From assembly GCA_904381285.1 (NCBI GenBank), contig CAJFII010000012.1, positions 1 through 45,065 on the forward strand: a DNA stretch of 45,065 nt, written 5' to 3'. Numbering within the stretch: position 1 is the first letter of the stretch; every line of letters begins with the position of its first letter. The stretch is from an uncultured Clostridia bacterium. Its GTDB lineage: Bacteria; Bacillota; Clostridia; TANB77; CAG-508. The notes beneath the pieces were generated by a model. That model was given only the letters and a program-made list of their open reading frames with translations. It was not told the origin of the DNA and ran no database searches. The translations under genes were made by a program, and so were the position numbers. Below are positions 36,578 through 45,065 of this stretch, piece after piece.

Positions 36578-36606
36578 TTGCAAGTTAATAAGTTTTGTCT
36601 TATAAT
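36578..36606 (+). promoter_or_regulatory. promoter of the small orphan gene at 36628
   Basis: TTGCAA (36578-36583), 17-base spacer, TATAAT (36601-36606), with AAGGGGG closely following as ribosome site. Confidence 0.65.
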
Positions 36607-36627
36607 GTATATAAGGGGGTAATTAGA

Positions 36628-37065
36628 ATGTATATAACAAAGATATTAACAGATTTTTTGACCTTGTCTCAAAGTTTATCTAATTCCACTATTCTTTTAA
36701 CAGATACTGAAAAAGTAATTTTATGTCTTTTTGATAAAGAAAATAATAAAATGCAAAAGAAAAATAATGATTATTTAAATAAGACAATTAGTGATAGTTT
36801 GAAAAAAATTTTGGATTTATATAATTCTGATATAAATACTGTTGATTATATGAATACTACCATGGATAGTATAGTTCCTTTGGTAGTTAATGATGATGTC
36901 TCAAATTATAGGTCTCAAATTATTTTGCCTATTACTCATGATTGTAGTGTTGAAGGTTTATTAATTTTTATAACAGATGACAGAGAATATTTACCATCTA
37001 ATTTGAAGTTTGCAAAGACAACAAAACATTTTGTTGAATTATTTAGTTCGAAAAGATATTTGTAA
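36628..37065 (+). CDS. hypothetical small protein, possibly GAF-like (SpoVT C-terminal type)
   Basis: 145 residues from ATG 36628-36630, preceded by AAGGGGG. It has no membrane helix. The order of helices and strands (ILTDFLTLSQSLSNSTILLT at the start; IILPITHDCSVEGLLIFITD near the middle; final amphipathic helix AKTTKHFVELFSS) resembles a GAF domain such as the one in SpoVT, without its DNA-binding part. This is fold-level impression only. It precedes the M14 peptidase by 45 bases and may be co-transcribed. Confidence 0.5.
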   Translation: MYITKILTDFLTLSQSLSNSTILLTDTEKVILCLFDKENNKMQKKNNDYLNKTISDSLKKILDLYNSDINTVDYMNTTMDSIVPLVVNDDVSNYRSQIILPITHDCSVEGLLIFITDDREYLPSNLKFAKTTKHFVELFSSKRYL

Positions 37066-37110
37066 TTCACAGTTTGTATTTTAATTCATACTATATAATT
37101 AGGTGATTAT

Positions 37111-38033
37111 ATGAGTATTGTTTCTACAACTGTTCCTTATAACCATGATGTTTTAATTCAAAATATGTATTCTTTAAAAATGGCATATCCTTTTTTATAT
37201 ATTGACAGTATTGGAGATAGTGTTCTTGGTAATGCTCTTGTTTATATTAGAATGGGTAATGGTAATAAACAAGTTTTTTATAATGCTTCTTTTCATGCAA
37301 ATGAATGGATTACCTCTCCTATTTTGATGAAATTTATAGAGGATTTTTGTGTTGCATATTCTAACAATTCTACTATTTATGGTTATAATGCTAGAGAGAT
37401 TTTTAATACTACATCTATTTATATTGTTCCAATGGTTAATCCTGACGGAGTTAACTTAGTTACTGGTCATTTACCTATTAATAGTATTGGATATAATTAT
37501 GCTAAGAATATTTCCAGTAACTACCCAGATATTCCTTTTCCTAGTGGTTGGAAAGCAAATATAGAGGGTGTGGATTTAAATTTACAATTTCCTGCACGGA
37601 TGGGAAAATGCAAGAAGAATAAAGTATGAACAAGGATTTGTTTCTCCTGCTCCTCGTGATTATGTTGGGCATTTTCCATTATCTACTCCAGAAGCTAGAG
37701 CTGTCTATAATTTTACATTAGCTCATGATTTTCGTTTAATTTTAGCATATCATACACAAGGAGAAGTCATTTATTGGAAGTTTCAAGATTATTTACCTGG
37801 TCGCTCTGAATATATTGGTACACAATTTTCTAAAGCTAGTGGCTATTTACTAGATATAACGCCTCCAGAATCTTCTTGGGCTGGTTATAAAGATTGGTTT
37901 ATTCAAGAATACAATAGACCTGGGTATACGATTGAAGCTGGACTTCGGTGAAAATCCGCTTCCAATATCACAATTTAATCAAATTTATTCTGATAACATT
38001 GGTATTTTAGTACTTGCAAGTGTACTTGCTTAA
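37111..38033 (+). CDS. M14-family metallopeptidase (gamma-D-Glu-mDAP type), requires +1 shift at two in-frame CGG codons
   Basis: Three collinear segments in different frames together make a full-length 306-residue M14 enzyme. Segment 1 has the zinc motif FHANEW (HxxE) and ends GVDLNLQFPA. CGG at 37597-37599 follows; skipping the C gives GWENARRIKYEQGFVSPAPR. Segment 2 contains the third zinc ligand LAYHTQGEV and ends TIEAGL with the catalytic Glu. Then CGG at 37946-37948 is followed directly by an in-frame stop; skipping the C gives GENPLPISQFNQIY to the stop at 38031. Every expected catalytic residue is present only if both shifts happen. The family hydrolyses peptidoglycan stem peptides, often in sporulation or wall recycling. 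A decayed pseudogene is the alternative. Confidence 0.85.
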
Positions 38034-38063
38034 AAATGGATTACAATAAAGTAATCCATTTTT
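38032..38063 (+). terminator. bidirectional terminator between the M14 peptidase and the HD gene
   Basis: AAAAATGGATTAC and its complement around AATAAA, with A and T tracts on both ends. It fits the end of both convergent genes. Confidence 0.8.
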
Positions 38064-38083
38064 AACTTTTATATATTCAATTT

Positions 38084-39830
38084 TTATTTTTGTTCTGGAT
38101 TCTTTGTATTTTCTTCAACGCTCATACTTTTTTGTCCTTCTTTTATTTCTTTCCATTTATTGGCCACATATACTTCTTTTTTCAAATCTACATCTTTATA
38201 TTTTCTTGTCAAACTCCCGATATTGTTCATCATCTATCAGTTCTGTATCTTGTAATAATTGTATAAATTCATGGTCATTTAATGTAGATATATATTTGGC
38301 AGCCATGGATAATGCCATTCTTTCACTCATATTCATATAATTTTCATTTTGTTTTCCAGCTTTTATATTATTAAATATTGTTTCTACTTCTTGCTGTTTT
38401 CTTTCTTCTGAATATCCAATCAATTCTCCACTTTGTAGTTGTTTCATATAATATTGTATATATTGTTCTATTCTTGCATTTTTCATATCATATTCTAACC
38501 CGTGTTCTTCTTTTGGTTTGTATGCTATTCCTTCTTGTACATGTTTTCTTGCAATATCTAGTTCATCACTAATAGACTGTTTTGTCGCTTCTTCTACAAT
38601 TTGCATAGTAAACTTAAAATCTTTTGCATTCGTATTACATATATATTGTATAAAACCTTCATCTGGTGTTCCTTTGTATTGTGATAATTCTTCATTTATA
38701 CTCAAATCTTGATTTGCATTTACTAATCTATGTAGTATATGATTTTGTAGTATAATATCTTTATATCGATTCATTAATATTCTAATTGCTTGTGGATATG
38801 TTTCTTGGTCTTCAGTTAATATAACATTATCTACTATTTTAGAATTGTTTAGGTTTCTTAATTCGTTCATTAATTGCATTTTTTCTTTTGACATTGTTAT
38901 TTTTCTTTTTGTACTATTTTGTATAACATCATTTATTAAAATTTCTTTTATTCTTTCTGCTATTTTTCCATATGTTCCTTTTATATTTGCTTCATCTATT
39001 TCTTGTTTTGTAATCCCCAATCTTGTAAGTATTTGTGTATAATCTTCATCTATTTGTGTAACAATATTTCCATTTTCATCTCTTATCATTTTTTCTCTTA
39101 ATCCATCTAGCATATCTAATGGAATATAAGATATTTGGTCTGCAAGTCTCATTAAGCAAGCTTCTGGTGTTGCTGGTGTTATTTTCTTATCATACCCTGC
39201 TTTTGTATAGCATAAAAGCATATCCCTTGTAAAATCTTCTTCTTTTTTGTGTACATTTGGAATATATTCTTTTTCTGGCTTTTCCCCATTATGAGCATTA
39301 ATTCCATCCACAATAAGCCATAAACTTTTTCTTATTTTTCCTAATATTTTTGAACTTATATTTGGATTATGTACTTTTATTTTTTTAATTATTTCATCAT
39401 AAATTTCATGTGTATAAACAAGTTCTCTTGCTCCTAATGTATTATGACAAAAATACCCCAAACCATAATCTTCAAGTATATTTGATATCCACCATTCTCC
39501 ACTATGACCTAAAAATGTATGTCCTATATCATGATGTTTTCCCATTATTTTTACAATTTCTTCATTTAAGTCTAATTTTTTTGCAACTTGACCCACTATA
39601 TTTTCTAAATCTTCTTGGTGAATTTTTCTATTTGTTGTTTCTGGGTTAGACTTTCTAAGTCCTTTTACCATCATTGTTTCATCACAGCTTTTTTTATTGT
39701 ACTTTGTTAAAACTGTATCAATTTCATTACTATATTTTGCTAATCTTTTTAATTCAATTTCTCTTGCAAAATATCCTTTTACATCTTTTAATTGTTTTAC
39801 GATTTTTTTATATCCTTTTATTTCTACCAT
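38084..39830 (-). CDS. dGTPase-like HD-domain phosphohydrolase, possible +1 shift at an in-frame CGG near the C-terminus
   Basis: The HD motif HHDIGHTFLGHSGE at about 99-112 matches the dGTP triphosphohydrolase pattern, with further metal-ligand candidates around INAHNGEKP and LADQIS. Read normally it is 544 residues, ending at 38196, seven codons after an in-frame CGG (38219-38217). Skipping the C opens 44 more residues (GSLTRKYKDVDLKKEVYVAN and on) to TAA at 38084, close to the terminator. That extension is charged and protein-like, though I cannot confirm it by homology. AGGAG precedes the start. Likely role: nucleotide pool or nucleotide-signal turnover. Confidence 0.8.
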
Positions 39831-39858
39831 TTTACTTCTCCTATAAATAATATGTTCT

Positions 39859-39887
39859 ATTATATCACCATTATGTAAATTTGTAAA
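39859..39887 (-). promoter_or_regulatory. promoter of the dGTPase-like gene
   Basis: Minus strand TTTACA (39882-39887), 17-base spacer, TATAAT (39859-39864), divergent from the pfkB promoter. Confidence 0.65.
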
Positions 39888-39901
39888 TAATACTTATATA
39901 G

Positions 39902-39930
39902 TTGTATATATGAAAATTTTATATTATAAT
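39902..39930 (+). promoter_or_regulatory. promoter of the pfkB-type kinase gene
   Basis: TTGTAT (39902-39907), 17-base spacer, TATAAT (39925-39930). Confidence 0.65.
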
Positions 39931-39956
39931 TAAGAAAAAATGTAAGGAGTTATGCT

Positions 39957-40859
39957 ATGAGTAGTAAAGTTTTTGTGTCTCATGGAGATATTATTTTGGA
40001 TAATGTATATGATGGCGATTTAAATTTAATCAAACAAGATGGCGGAGGAAGTAACTGGAATAGTTTATATAATCTTTCGTATATGGGTGAAACTTGTTAT
40101 GCAATTGGAACTTGTGGGAAAGATAAAGAAGGAGATATTGCGATTTCTTCTCTTAAGAATCATGGTGTAAATGTTGATTTTATTAGAAGAGATGATATTA
40201 CTACAAGTATTATGAATATTATTATTCCTAATAAGTCTAAATTAGGAGATGATACAATTATTCACAGTTGGTATTCCCCTATTACAAATAAACGTACTTT
40301 ATTTTTTAGAGAAGATTTACCAACTAATATTCCACAAGAATTAGAAAACAAAGAAATTTATGTATTATTAGATAAATTTGAAACAGTTAATTTAGAATTT
40401 ATTAATAATATCAAAAACAAAAAAGTATGTTTAGATATTGGACATGTACGCTTTATTGAGCATTTTTCTAAACAATATTTAATTAATTTCTTTAAAAATG
40501 GTAATTTAGTACAACTTAATAATAATGTTGCTCCACTATTATTTGAACGATTACAAATTGAAAACGAATTTGAATTGTTTGATTTACTAGATTTAGATTT
40601 ATTGGTTATAACAAAAGGGAAAAAAGGTGCATCATTTATTTTTAAAGAAAACGATAAATTTGTTTGTGTTGATAAAAGCCCAGAAGTTATTGCAGAAGTT
40701 GTTGATTCTTCTGGTGCTGGTGATGCTTTTTTTGCAACAGTTATAAAAGAATATGCATATGCAGATAAAATAGATAAAAATTTTATCTCACATACTTTTG
40801 ATATTGCAAATAAAGCTTCAAGAGATGTTATTGGTCAATTAGGAAGTAGAAGAAATTAG
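39957..40859 (+). CDS. PfkB/ribokinase-family sugar kinase
   Basis: 300 residues from ATG with AAGGAG 7 bases upstream. Features of the fold: an early DGGGSNWNSLYNLSYMGE substrate-binding segment, a GxxGKDxxG-like TCGKDKEGD turn, and the C-terminal signature DSSGAGDAFFATVIKEYAYA with the catalytic Asp. The substrate cannot be read from sequence; sugar, nucleoside or sugar-amine are all possible. It is separated from purE by a promoter, so co-regulation with purine genes is not certain. Confidence 0.8.
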   Translation: MSSKVFVSHGDIILDNVYDGDLNLIKQDGGGSNWNSLYNLSYMGETCYAIGTCGKDKEGDIAISSLKNHGVNVDFIRRDDITTSIMNIIIPNKSKLGDDTIIHSWYSPITNKRTLFFREDLPTNIPQELENKEIYVLLDKFETVNLEFINNIKNKKVCLDIGHVRFIEHFSKQYLINFFKNGNLVQLNNNVAPLLFERLQIENEFELFDLLDLDLLVITKGKKGASFIFKENDKFVCVDKSPEVIAEVVDSSGAGDAFFATVIKEYAYADKIDKNFISHTFDIANKASRDVIGQLGSRRN

Positions 40860-40869
40860 TAAATCTTAA

Positions 40870-40898
40870 GTGACATTTTTCGATATAAATGGTATAAT
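40870..40898 (+). promoter_or_regulatory. promoter of purE-purC
   Basis: GTGACA (40870-40875), 17-base spacer, TATAAT (40893-40898). The leader to the ATG is only about 25 bases, too short for a purine riboswitch. Confidence 0.65.
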
Positions 40899-40929
40899 GT
40901 GTTTAATTATTGTTAAGGAGGATTTTTAA

Positions 40930-41451
40930 ATGAAAAATTTTGATGTTTCTATTATAATGGGTAGTGATTCAGATTTATCTATTATGAAAGATGCAGCTAA
41001 GTTTTTAGAGGATATGGGAATTTCTTATGAAATGAAAATTTTATCTGTTCATAGAACTCCTGAAAAGGCTATGGCTTATGCTGAATCTTTAAAAGAAAAT
41101 GGAGTTAAGGTTATTATTGCTGGTGCTGGTGGTGCTGCTCACCTACCTGGTGTATTCGCAGCTTTAGTTCCAACTGTTCCTGTAATTGGTGTTCCTATTC
41201 ATACAAAAACTTTAGGTGGAGTAGATTCTTTATATTCTATTGTACAAATGCCTTTTGGAATTCCTGTAGCAACTGTTGCTATTAATGGAGCAAAAAATGC
41301 TGGAATTTTAGCAACATCTATTATCGCAATAGGAAATGAAGAAGTAAAAACAAAGCTTGCAAATTTCAAAGCTTCTTTAAAAGATGCTGTAACCAAAAAG
41401 GATGAAAAATTACAAGATTTAGGTTATGCAGCTTATTTACAACAAATGTAG
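40930..41451 (+). CDS. purE: N5-carboxyaminoimidazole ribonucleotide mutase
   Basis: 173 residues. AAGGAGG precedes the start. Class I PurE pattern: IIMGSDSDLSIMKDAAKFLE, the VHRTPEKAMAYA loop, AGAGGAAHLPGVFAALV, and GIPVATVAINGAKNAGILA. It catalyses the rearrangement to CAIR in purine synthesis. purC begins 48 bases after its stop. Confidence 0.96.
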   Translation: MKNFDVSIIMGSDSDLSIMKDAAKFLEDMGISYEMKILSVHRTPEKAMAYAESLKENGVKVIIAGAGGAAHLPGVFAALVPTVPVIGVPIHTKTLGGVDSLYSIVQMPFGIPVATVAINGAKNAGILATSIIAIGNEEVKTKLANFKASLKDAVTKKDEKLQDLGYAAYLQQM

Positions 41452-41499
41452 TATATGTTTAATAAAATTAGCCTTAAAAAGGCAGAAATGAGGTATTAT

Positions 41500-42348
41500 A
41501 TGAAAAAAATTAGTAGTGGTAAAGTTCGTGAAATTTATGAAGTAGATGATGACAAACTTATGCTTGTTGTTTCTGATAGAATTTCTGCTTTTGATGTAAT
41601 TCTACCAAATGAAGTTCCTGATAAAGGTAAGGTTTTAAATAAAATTTCTGAATTTTGGTTTGATTATACAAAAGATTTTGTTAAAAACCATGTTATATCA
41701 ACAAATCTTTCTGAATTTCCAGAGGAATTTCAAAAAGAAGAATTTAAAGATAGAAGTATGTTAGTTAAAAAACTAAAAATGCTTCCAATAGAATGTATTG
41801 TAAGAGGATATATTACTGGTTCTGGTTGGAAAAGTTATAAAGAAAACGGAACTGTTTGTGGTATTAAATTACCTGAAGGATTACAAGAATCTGAAAAACT
41901 TCCTGAACCAATTTTTACACCTTCTACAAAAGCCGCAGAGGGACATGATGAAAATATCAGTTTTGAACAAACTGTAGAATTGATAGGTGAAGACTTAGCA
42001 AATAAAGTAAAAAATGTAGCTATTGAGATTTATTCTAAATGTGCTGAATATGCTGCTACAAAAGGTATTATTATTGCTGATACAAAATTTGAATTTGGTT
42101 TAGATGAAAATGGAGATTTAGTATTAGGAGATGAAGTCCTAACACCTGATTCTAGTAGATTTTGGCCAGCTAGTACTTATGAAGTTGGTCATGGTCAAAA
42201 AAGTTTTGATAAACAATATATGAGAGATTGGTTAAAACAAACAAATTGGGATGCAAGCAATCCTACTCCAATCCCAGATGATGTAATTAATACAACTCGT
42301 GCAAAATATATAGAGGCTTATGAAAGATTAACAGGAAAAAAATTCTAA
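41500..42348 (+). CDS. purC: SAICAR synthetase
   Basis: 282 residues from ATG 41500-41502, with GAGG 6 bases before it; the upstream in-frame ATG at 41455 has no ribosome site and adds residues not typical of the family. Conserved parts: SGKVREIYEVDDDKLMLVVS, DRISAFDVILPNEVPDKG, ECIVRGYITGSGWKSYKENG, and LVLGDEVLTPDSSRFWP. It ligates aspartate to CAIR after PurE. The end meets a terminator facing purB. Confidence 0.93.
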   Translation: MKKISSGKVREIYEVDDDKLMLVVSDRISAFDVILPNEVPDKGKVLNKISEFWFDYTKDFVKNHVISTNLSEFPEEFQKEEFKDRSMLVKKLKMLPIECIVRGYITGSGWKSYKENGTVCGIKLPEGLQESEKLPEPIFTPSTKAAEGHDENISFEQTVELIGEDLANKVKNVAIEIYSKCAEYAATKGIIIADTKFEFGLDENGDLVLGDEVLTPDSSRFWPASTYEVGHGQKSFDKQYMRDWLKQTNWDASNPTPIPDDVINTTRAKYIEAYERLTGKKF

Positions 42349-42356
42349 ATATACAG

Positions 42357-42394
42357 AAATGAACGTTAATGATTTTATTCACTAACGTTCATTT
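42357..42394 (+). terminator. bidirectional terminator between purC and purB
   Basis: AAATGAACGTTA and its complement around a 14-base loop, followed by TTTTATTTTTT. It serves both convergent genes. Confidence 0.85.
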
Positions 42395-42400
42395 TATTTT

Positions 42401-43837
42401 TTAAACATTTACTTCTACATTTATATCTTTTATTAAATCTTTATATTTCTCAAGTATTGGATCTACTTGCATTTGTACGAATTGTTCTACTTGTTTTGGT
42501 GCTCTTCCGCATAAATTATCTGGATTTAATGCATGCATAATCTCTTCTTTTGTCAAACCAAAAGATTCATCTTTTGCTATTCTTTCTACTAAGTCATTTG
42601 GTCTTCCAAATTCTTTTACTTCACGTCCTGCTTCCATTGAATATATTCTTATTTTTTCATGTAATTCTTGTCTATCTCCACCTTTTAGAACTGCATTCAT
42701 TAATATTTCTTCTGTTCCCATGAATGGTAATTCTTGCATCATATTTGTTTTTATTACATTTTCATATACTACTATGTTTGATGTTATATTTGCATATAAT
42801 ATTAAAATTGCATCTACTGCTAAGAAGCTTTCTGGTACACATATTCTTTTATTTGCTGAGTCGTCTAATGTTCTTTCTAACCATTGTGTTGCTGCTGTAA
42901 TGCTTGCATCATTTGCAAGCACCATTACATGTCTTGCAAGTGAATTTATTCTTTCACTTCTCATTGGGTTTCTTTTATATGCCATTGCAGATGACCCTAT
43001 TTGTCCTTTTTCAAATGGCTCTTCTAATTCTTTTTCATGTTGTAATAATCTCATGTCATTTGCAAATTTTGAAGCACTTTGTGCAATTTCTGATAATATG
43101 TTTAATACTCTAGAATCTAATTTTCTTGTATAGGTTTGTCCAGATACTGCATATACTTTATCAAATCCCATTTTTTCTGCAATTTTACCATCTATTTGGT
43201 TTACTTTTTCTTCATCTTTAAATAATTTCATAAAGCTTTCTTGTGTTCCTGTTGTACCTTTACATCCTAATAATTTCATATGGTCTATTACAAAATCTAA
43301 TTCTTCTAAATCTTCTAATAAGTCTTGTAACCATAGTGTTGCCCTTTTACCTACTGTTGTTAATTGTGCAGGTTGGAAATGTGTATATCCAAGACATGTT
43401 ACATTTTTATATTTTAATGCAAAGTTTTTTAAATTATTTATAACTAATAGTAATTTTTTCTTTATAAGTAGAAGTGCTTCTCTCATTAGTATTACATCTG
43501 TATTATCTGTTACATAACAAGAAGTTGCTCCTAAATGTATAATTGGTTTAGCTTTTGGACATTTTATTCCAAATTCATATACATGGCTCATGACATCATG
43601 TCTACATTGTGCTTCTCTTGCAGCTACTATTTCATAGTCTATGTTTTCTACATTTTCCTTCATTTCTTTTATTTGTTCGTCTGTAATATTAATTCCTAAT
43701 TCTTTTTCTGTTTCAGCAAGTGCTATCCATAATTTTCTCCAAGTACTATATTTTGTATCACTTGACCAAATCTTATTCATTTCTTTACTTGCATATCTTC
43801 CTGATAGTGGTGTTACATATATGTTATTATTTCCCAT
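42401..43837 (-). CDS. purB: adenylosuccinate lyase
   Basis: 478 residues, complete. Fumarase/aspartase superfamily signature GSSAMAYKRNPMRSERINSL, plus HLGATSCYVTDNTD and GYTHFQPAQLTTVGKR. It releases fumarate from SAICAR (the product of purC) and from adenylosuccinate, so it works directly after the purE-purC pair it faces. AAGGAG is 7 bases before the ATG. Promoter TTGAAT-17-TATATT is just upstream. Confidence 0.96.
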   Translation of the reverse strand: MGNNNIYVTPLSGRYASKEMNKIWSSDTKYSTWRKLWIALAETEKELGINITDEQIKEMKENVENIDYEIVAAREAQCRHDVMSHVYEFGIKCPKAKPIIHLGATSCYVTDNTDVILMREALLLIKKKLLLVINNLKNFALKYKNVTCLGYTHFQPAQLTTVGKRATLWLQDLLEDLEELDFVIDHMKLLGCKGTTGTQESFMKLFKDEEKVNQIDGKIAEKMGFDKVYAVSGQTYTRKLDSRVLNILSEIAQSASKFANDMRLLQHEKELEEPFEKGQIGSSAMAYKRNPMRSERINSLARHVMVLANDASITAATQWLERTLDDSANKRICVPESFLAVDAILILYANITSNIVVYENVIKTNMMQELPFMGTEEILMNAVLKGGDRQELHEKIRIYSMEAGREVKEFGRPNDLVERIAKDESFGLTKEEIMHALNPDNLCGRAPKQVEQFVQMQVDPILEKYKDLIKDINVEVNV

Positions 43838-43871
43838 GTTTTTTCTCCTTTTATTTTATTTTTTCGTATAT

Positions 43872-43900
43872 AATATATCACAAAAATAAGTAATATTCAA
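43872..43900 (-). promoter_or_regulatory. probable purB promoter
   Basis: Minus strand TTGAAT (43895-43900), 17-base spacer, TATATT (43872-43877). Confidence 0.5.
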
Positions 43901-43910
43901 TATATAAAAT

Positions 43911-43952
43911 AAACCCAAATCATTAAACTTTTTTGTCTAACAATTTGGATTT
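43911..43952 (-). terminator. terminator after the partial surface/tail-like gene
   Basis: Minus strand AAATCCAAAT ... ATTTGGGTTTATTTTA, a stem with one G-T pair and a T-rich tail, just past the stop at 43979. Confidence 0.55.
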
Positions 43953-43978
43953 ATTCATTTTTTAATTTGTCTTAAATA

Positions 43979-45065
43979 CTATTTTCCAACTACCCAATAC
44001 TGATAAGTATAGCCCTCATCAGCAACAGGCATTTGAAGTGATGAAGAAGTCGCAGATTTAGGTGTGAAACGATATACAGCTCCTCCATTGTTAGATGCAT
44101 CCCTATGATACATCCAAATAAATCCGGCATCTCTACTGTATACAGATATATGCCTATAAGTGTCAGCTATTGCAACTGCCATATATGGTGTAAACCCTGG
44201 GTTAATATTTATAATAGTACAAGTCCACGTTTCATTTCTTCCCCAGAATGACATATTCCATCCGGAACTAGAAGTTGTTCCCACACTTCCAGTCTTTGTT
44301 TTTAATCCTGATGTATTAGTTCCTGCCGTCACACCAGCACTATAACCAGCGTTATATCCTGTCTTATAATTTGTTGAATTTGGATTTGCTCTATTATCTG
44401 CTGCTGTTACTCCTGCATTGTATCCCTTGTCAGTTCCTGCTACACCTAATATAGTATTTCCTGCTACTATTTTATTTCCTGTTAACCCTATTGCTGATGC
44501 TACTTTTGAATAATCTAGCGCGAATAATGTATTTGGAGTTATATATCCATTTTGTCCATTATATCGTATCTCAAATCTAGCCACACCATCACTATTGGTA
44601 GTTGCAAACGCTGCATCTCCTAATATTACTTTTGTAGTATTTGATGATGTATGCGTAATTTTAGAGCTGCTTGTCAAATTTGGCATGCTTCCTTTTAAGC
44701 CTACTCCAGTCGAATTTGAAAATGTTCTTCCCGTTAATACTTGCTCTTCTGTTGCATTTCCTGTTGCTTGTTTTGATTTTAAGTCTGCTATTTGTGTTTC
44801 TAGATCACTTTTTGTTTGCTCTAATTGTTCTTTTACTTGTGTCAAACTTTCAACTTGGCTAGTTAAACTTTCCAATTTTTCTTGCAATTCCGCATTGTTT
44901 CCTTGTTCTTCTTCCAGTTGCCCATTTAAGTCTTCTATTGTTCCTTCTAATTCTGTTTTTGTATTAGTTAAGTCTTCTACTGTTTGTTCTAGTTCTTTTA
45001 TTTTTTCCTCTAATGCTGCTAGCTCTTCATCACTCGCTCCACTTCCAGGATTACTTGTTCCTCCT
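43979..45065 (-). CDS. partial coiled-coil surface or tail-fibre-like protein, N-terminus outside the window
   Basis: At least 361 residues, with the frame open to the right edge, so the true start lies beyond. The visible N-terminal part (Gly/Ser linker, then about 100 residues of Glu/Leu heptads such as IEDLNGQLEEE) is a coiled coil. It is followed by VLTGRTFSNSTGVGLKGSMP, a motif frequent in phage tail and secreted proteins of Firmicutes. Two copies of a YNAG-V/S-TAG repeat and a C-terminal beta-rich domain (WNMSFWGRNETWTCTIININ) complete it. Low Lys content and higher GC than its neighbours stand out. It could be a secreted surface protein or prophage remnant; no other phage gene is in view. 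Confidence 0.65.
   Translation of the reverse strand, partial: GGTSNPGSGASDEELAALEEKIKELEQTVEDLTNTKTELEGTIEDLNGQLEEEQGNNAELQEKLESLTSQVESLTQVKEQLEQTKSDLETQIADLKSKQATGNATEEQVLTGRTFSNSTGVGLKGSMPNLTSSSKITHTSSNTTKVILGDAAFATTNSDGVARFEIRYNGQNGYITPNTLFALDYSKVASAIGLTGNKIVAGNTILGVAGTDKGYNAGVTAADNRANPNSTNYKTGYNAGYSAGVTAGTNTSGLKTKTGSVGTTSSSGWNMSFWGRNETWTCTIININPGFTPYMAVAIADTYRHISVYSRDAGFIWMYHRDASNNGGAVYRFTPKSATSSSLQMPVADEGYTYQYWVVGK

Noticed and set aside
40899..40929. Purine riboswitch ahead of purE
   Set aside because: The leader between promoter and start is only about 25-30 bases, far too short.
1..45065. CRISPR arrays, tRNA or rRNA genes
   Set aside because: No regularly spaced short repeats with unique spacers, no clover-leaf with conserved T-arm sequence, and no ribosomal RNA segment were recognised on either strand.

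Overview
The window is a very AT-rich bacterial chromosome segment from a low-GC Firmicute, most likely an uncultured, spore-forming-lineage member of the Clostridia. This rests on the AGA/ATA-rich codon use, strong AGGAGG ribosome sites, near-consensus sigma-A promoters with 17-base spacers, a Spo0E-like gene, the ymfF-ymfH peptidase pair and a Gram-positive type IV secretion set. No rRNA, tRNA or CRISPR array was seen.

Layout. 1-5,623 (minus): a very large secreted Cna-B/SpaA-type surface protein. Its reading frame is broken near the 3' end by an 8-base tandem duplication; beyond it the frame continues into 303-base repeats that run off the left edge. 6,020-20,474 (minus): a type IV secretion-like locus. 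It has three VirB2-like pilins, one of them carrying a large extra domain, then one operon of eight genes: PrgI/VirB3-like, TraC-like, VirB4 ATPase, VirB6-like channel, two VirB8/TcpC-like anchored proteins flanking a two-domain wall hydrolase, and an unknown cytoplasmic protein. No relaxase, coupling protein, integrase or attachment site is visible, and housekeeping genes adjoin it, so it looks like a resident exporter or pilus rather than an intact conjugative element. 20,657-35,588 (minus): Spo0E-like gene, a 27-residue Cys-rich membrane micropeptide, lgt, ymfH, ymfF, yqeY, rpsU, prs, ftsH, tilS, dnaB, rplI, an unknown membrane protein and gdpP. A GC-richer, plus-strand lipoprotein gene interrupts this series. 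35,700-45,065: a perfect 64-base palindrome, a tandem ribbon-helix-helix gene with an unknown partner, a small orphan protein, an M14 peptidase, a dGTPase-like HD protein, a pfkB-type kinase, purE-purC, convergent purB, and a partial coiled-coil/surface or tail-fibre-like protein.

The most striking observation is about decoding. In the native-looking genes, roughly 13,000 codons checked by eye, the codon CGG occurs in frame at only six places: virB4, tilS, gdpP, the M14 peptidase (twice) and the dGTPase-like gene. At all six, normal reading gives an early stop. Skipping the C, so that C-GGN is read as one glycine, restores the expected or a longer open protein, including the TilS PP-loop lead-in, the GdpP GGGGH motif and the M14 catalytic-Glu segment. 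This fits quadruplet decoding or programmed +1 frameshifting at CGG, possibly by an unusual glycine tRNA. A systematic sequencing error must be excluded. The only in-frame CGG codons that read as arginine are two in the foreign-looking lipoprotein gene.
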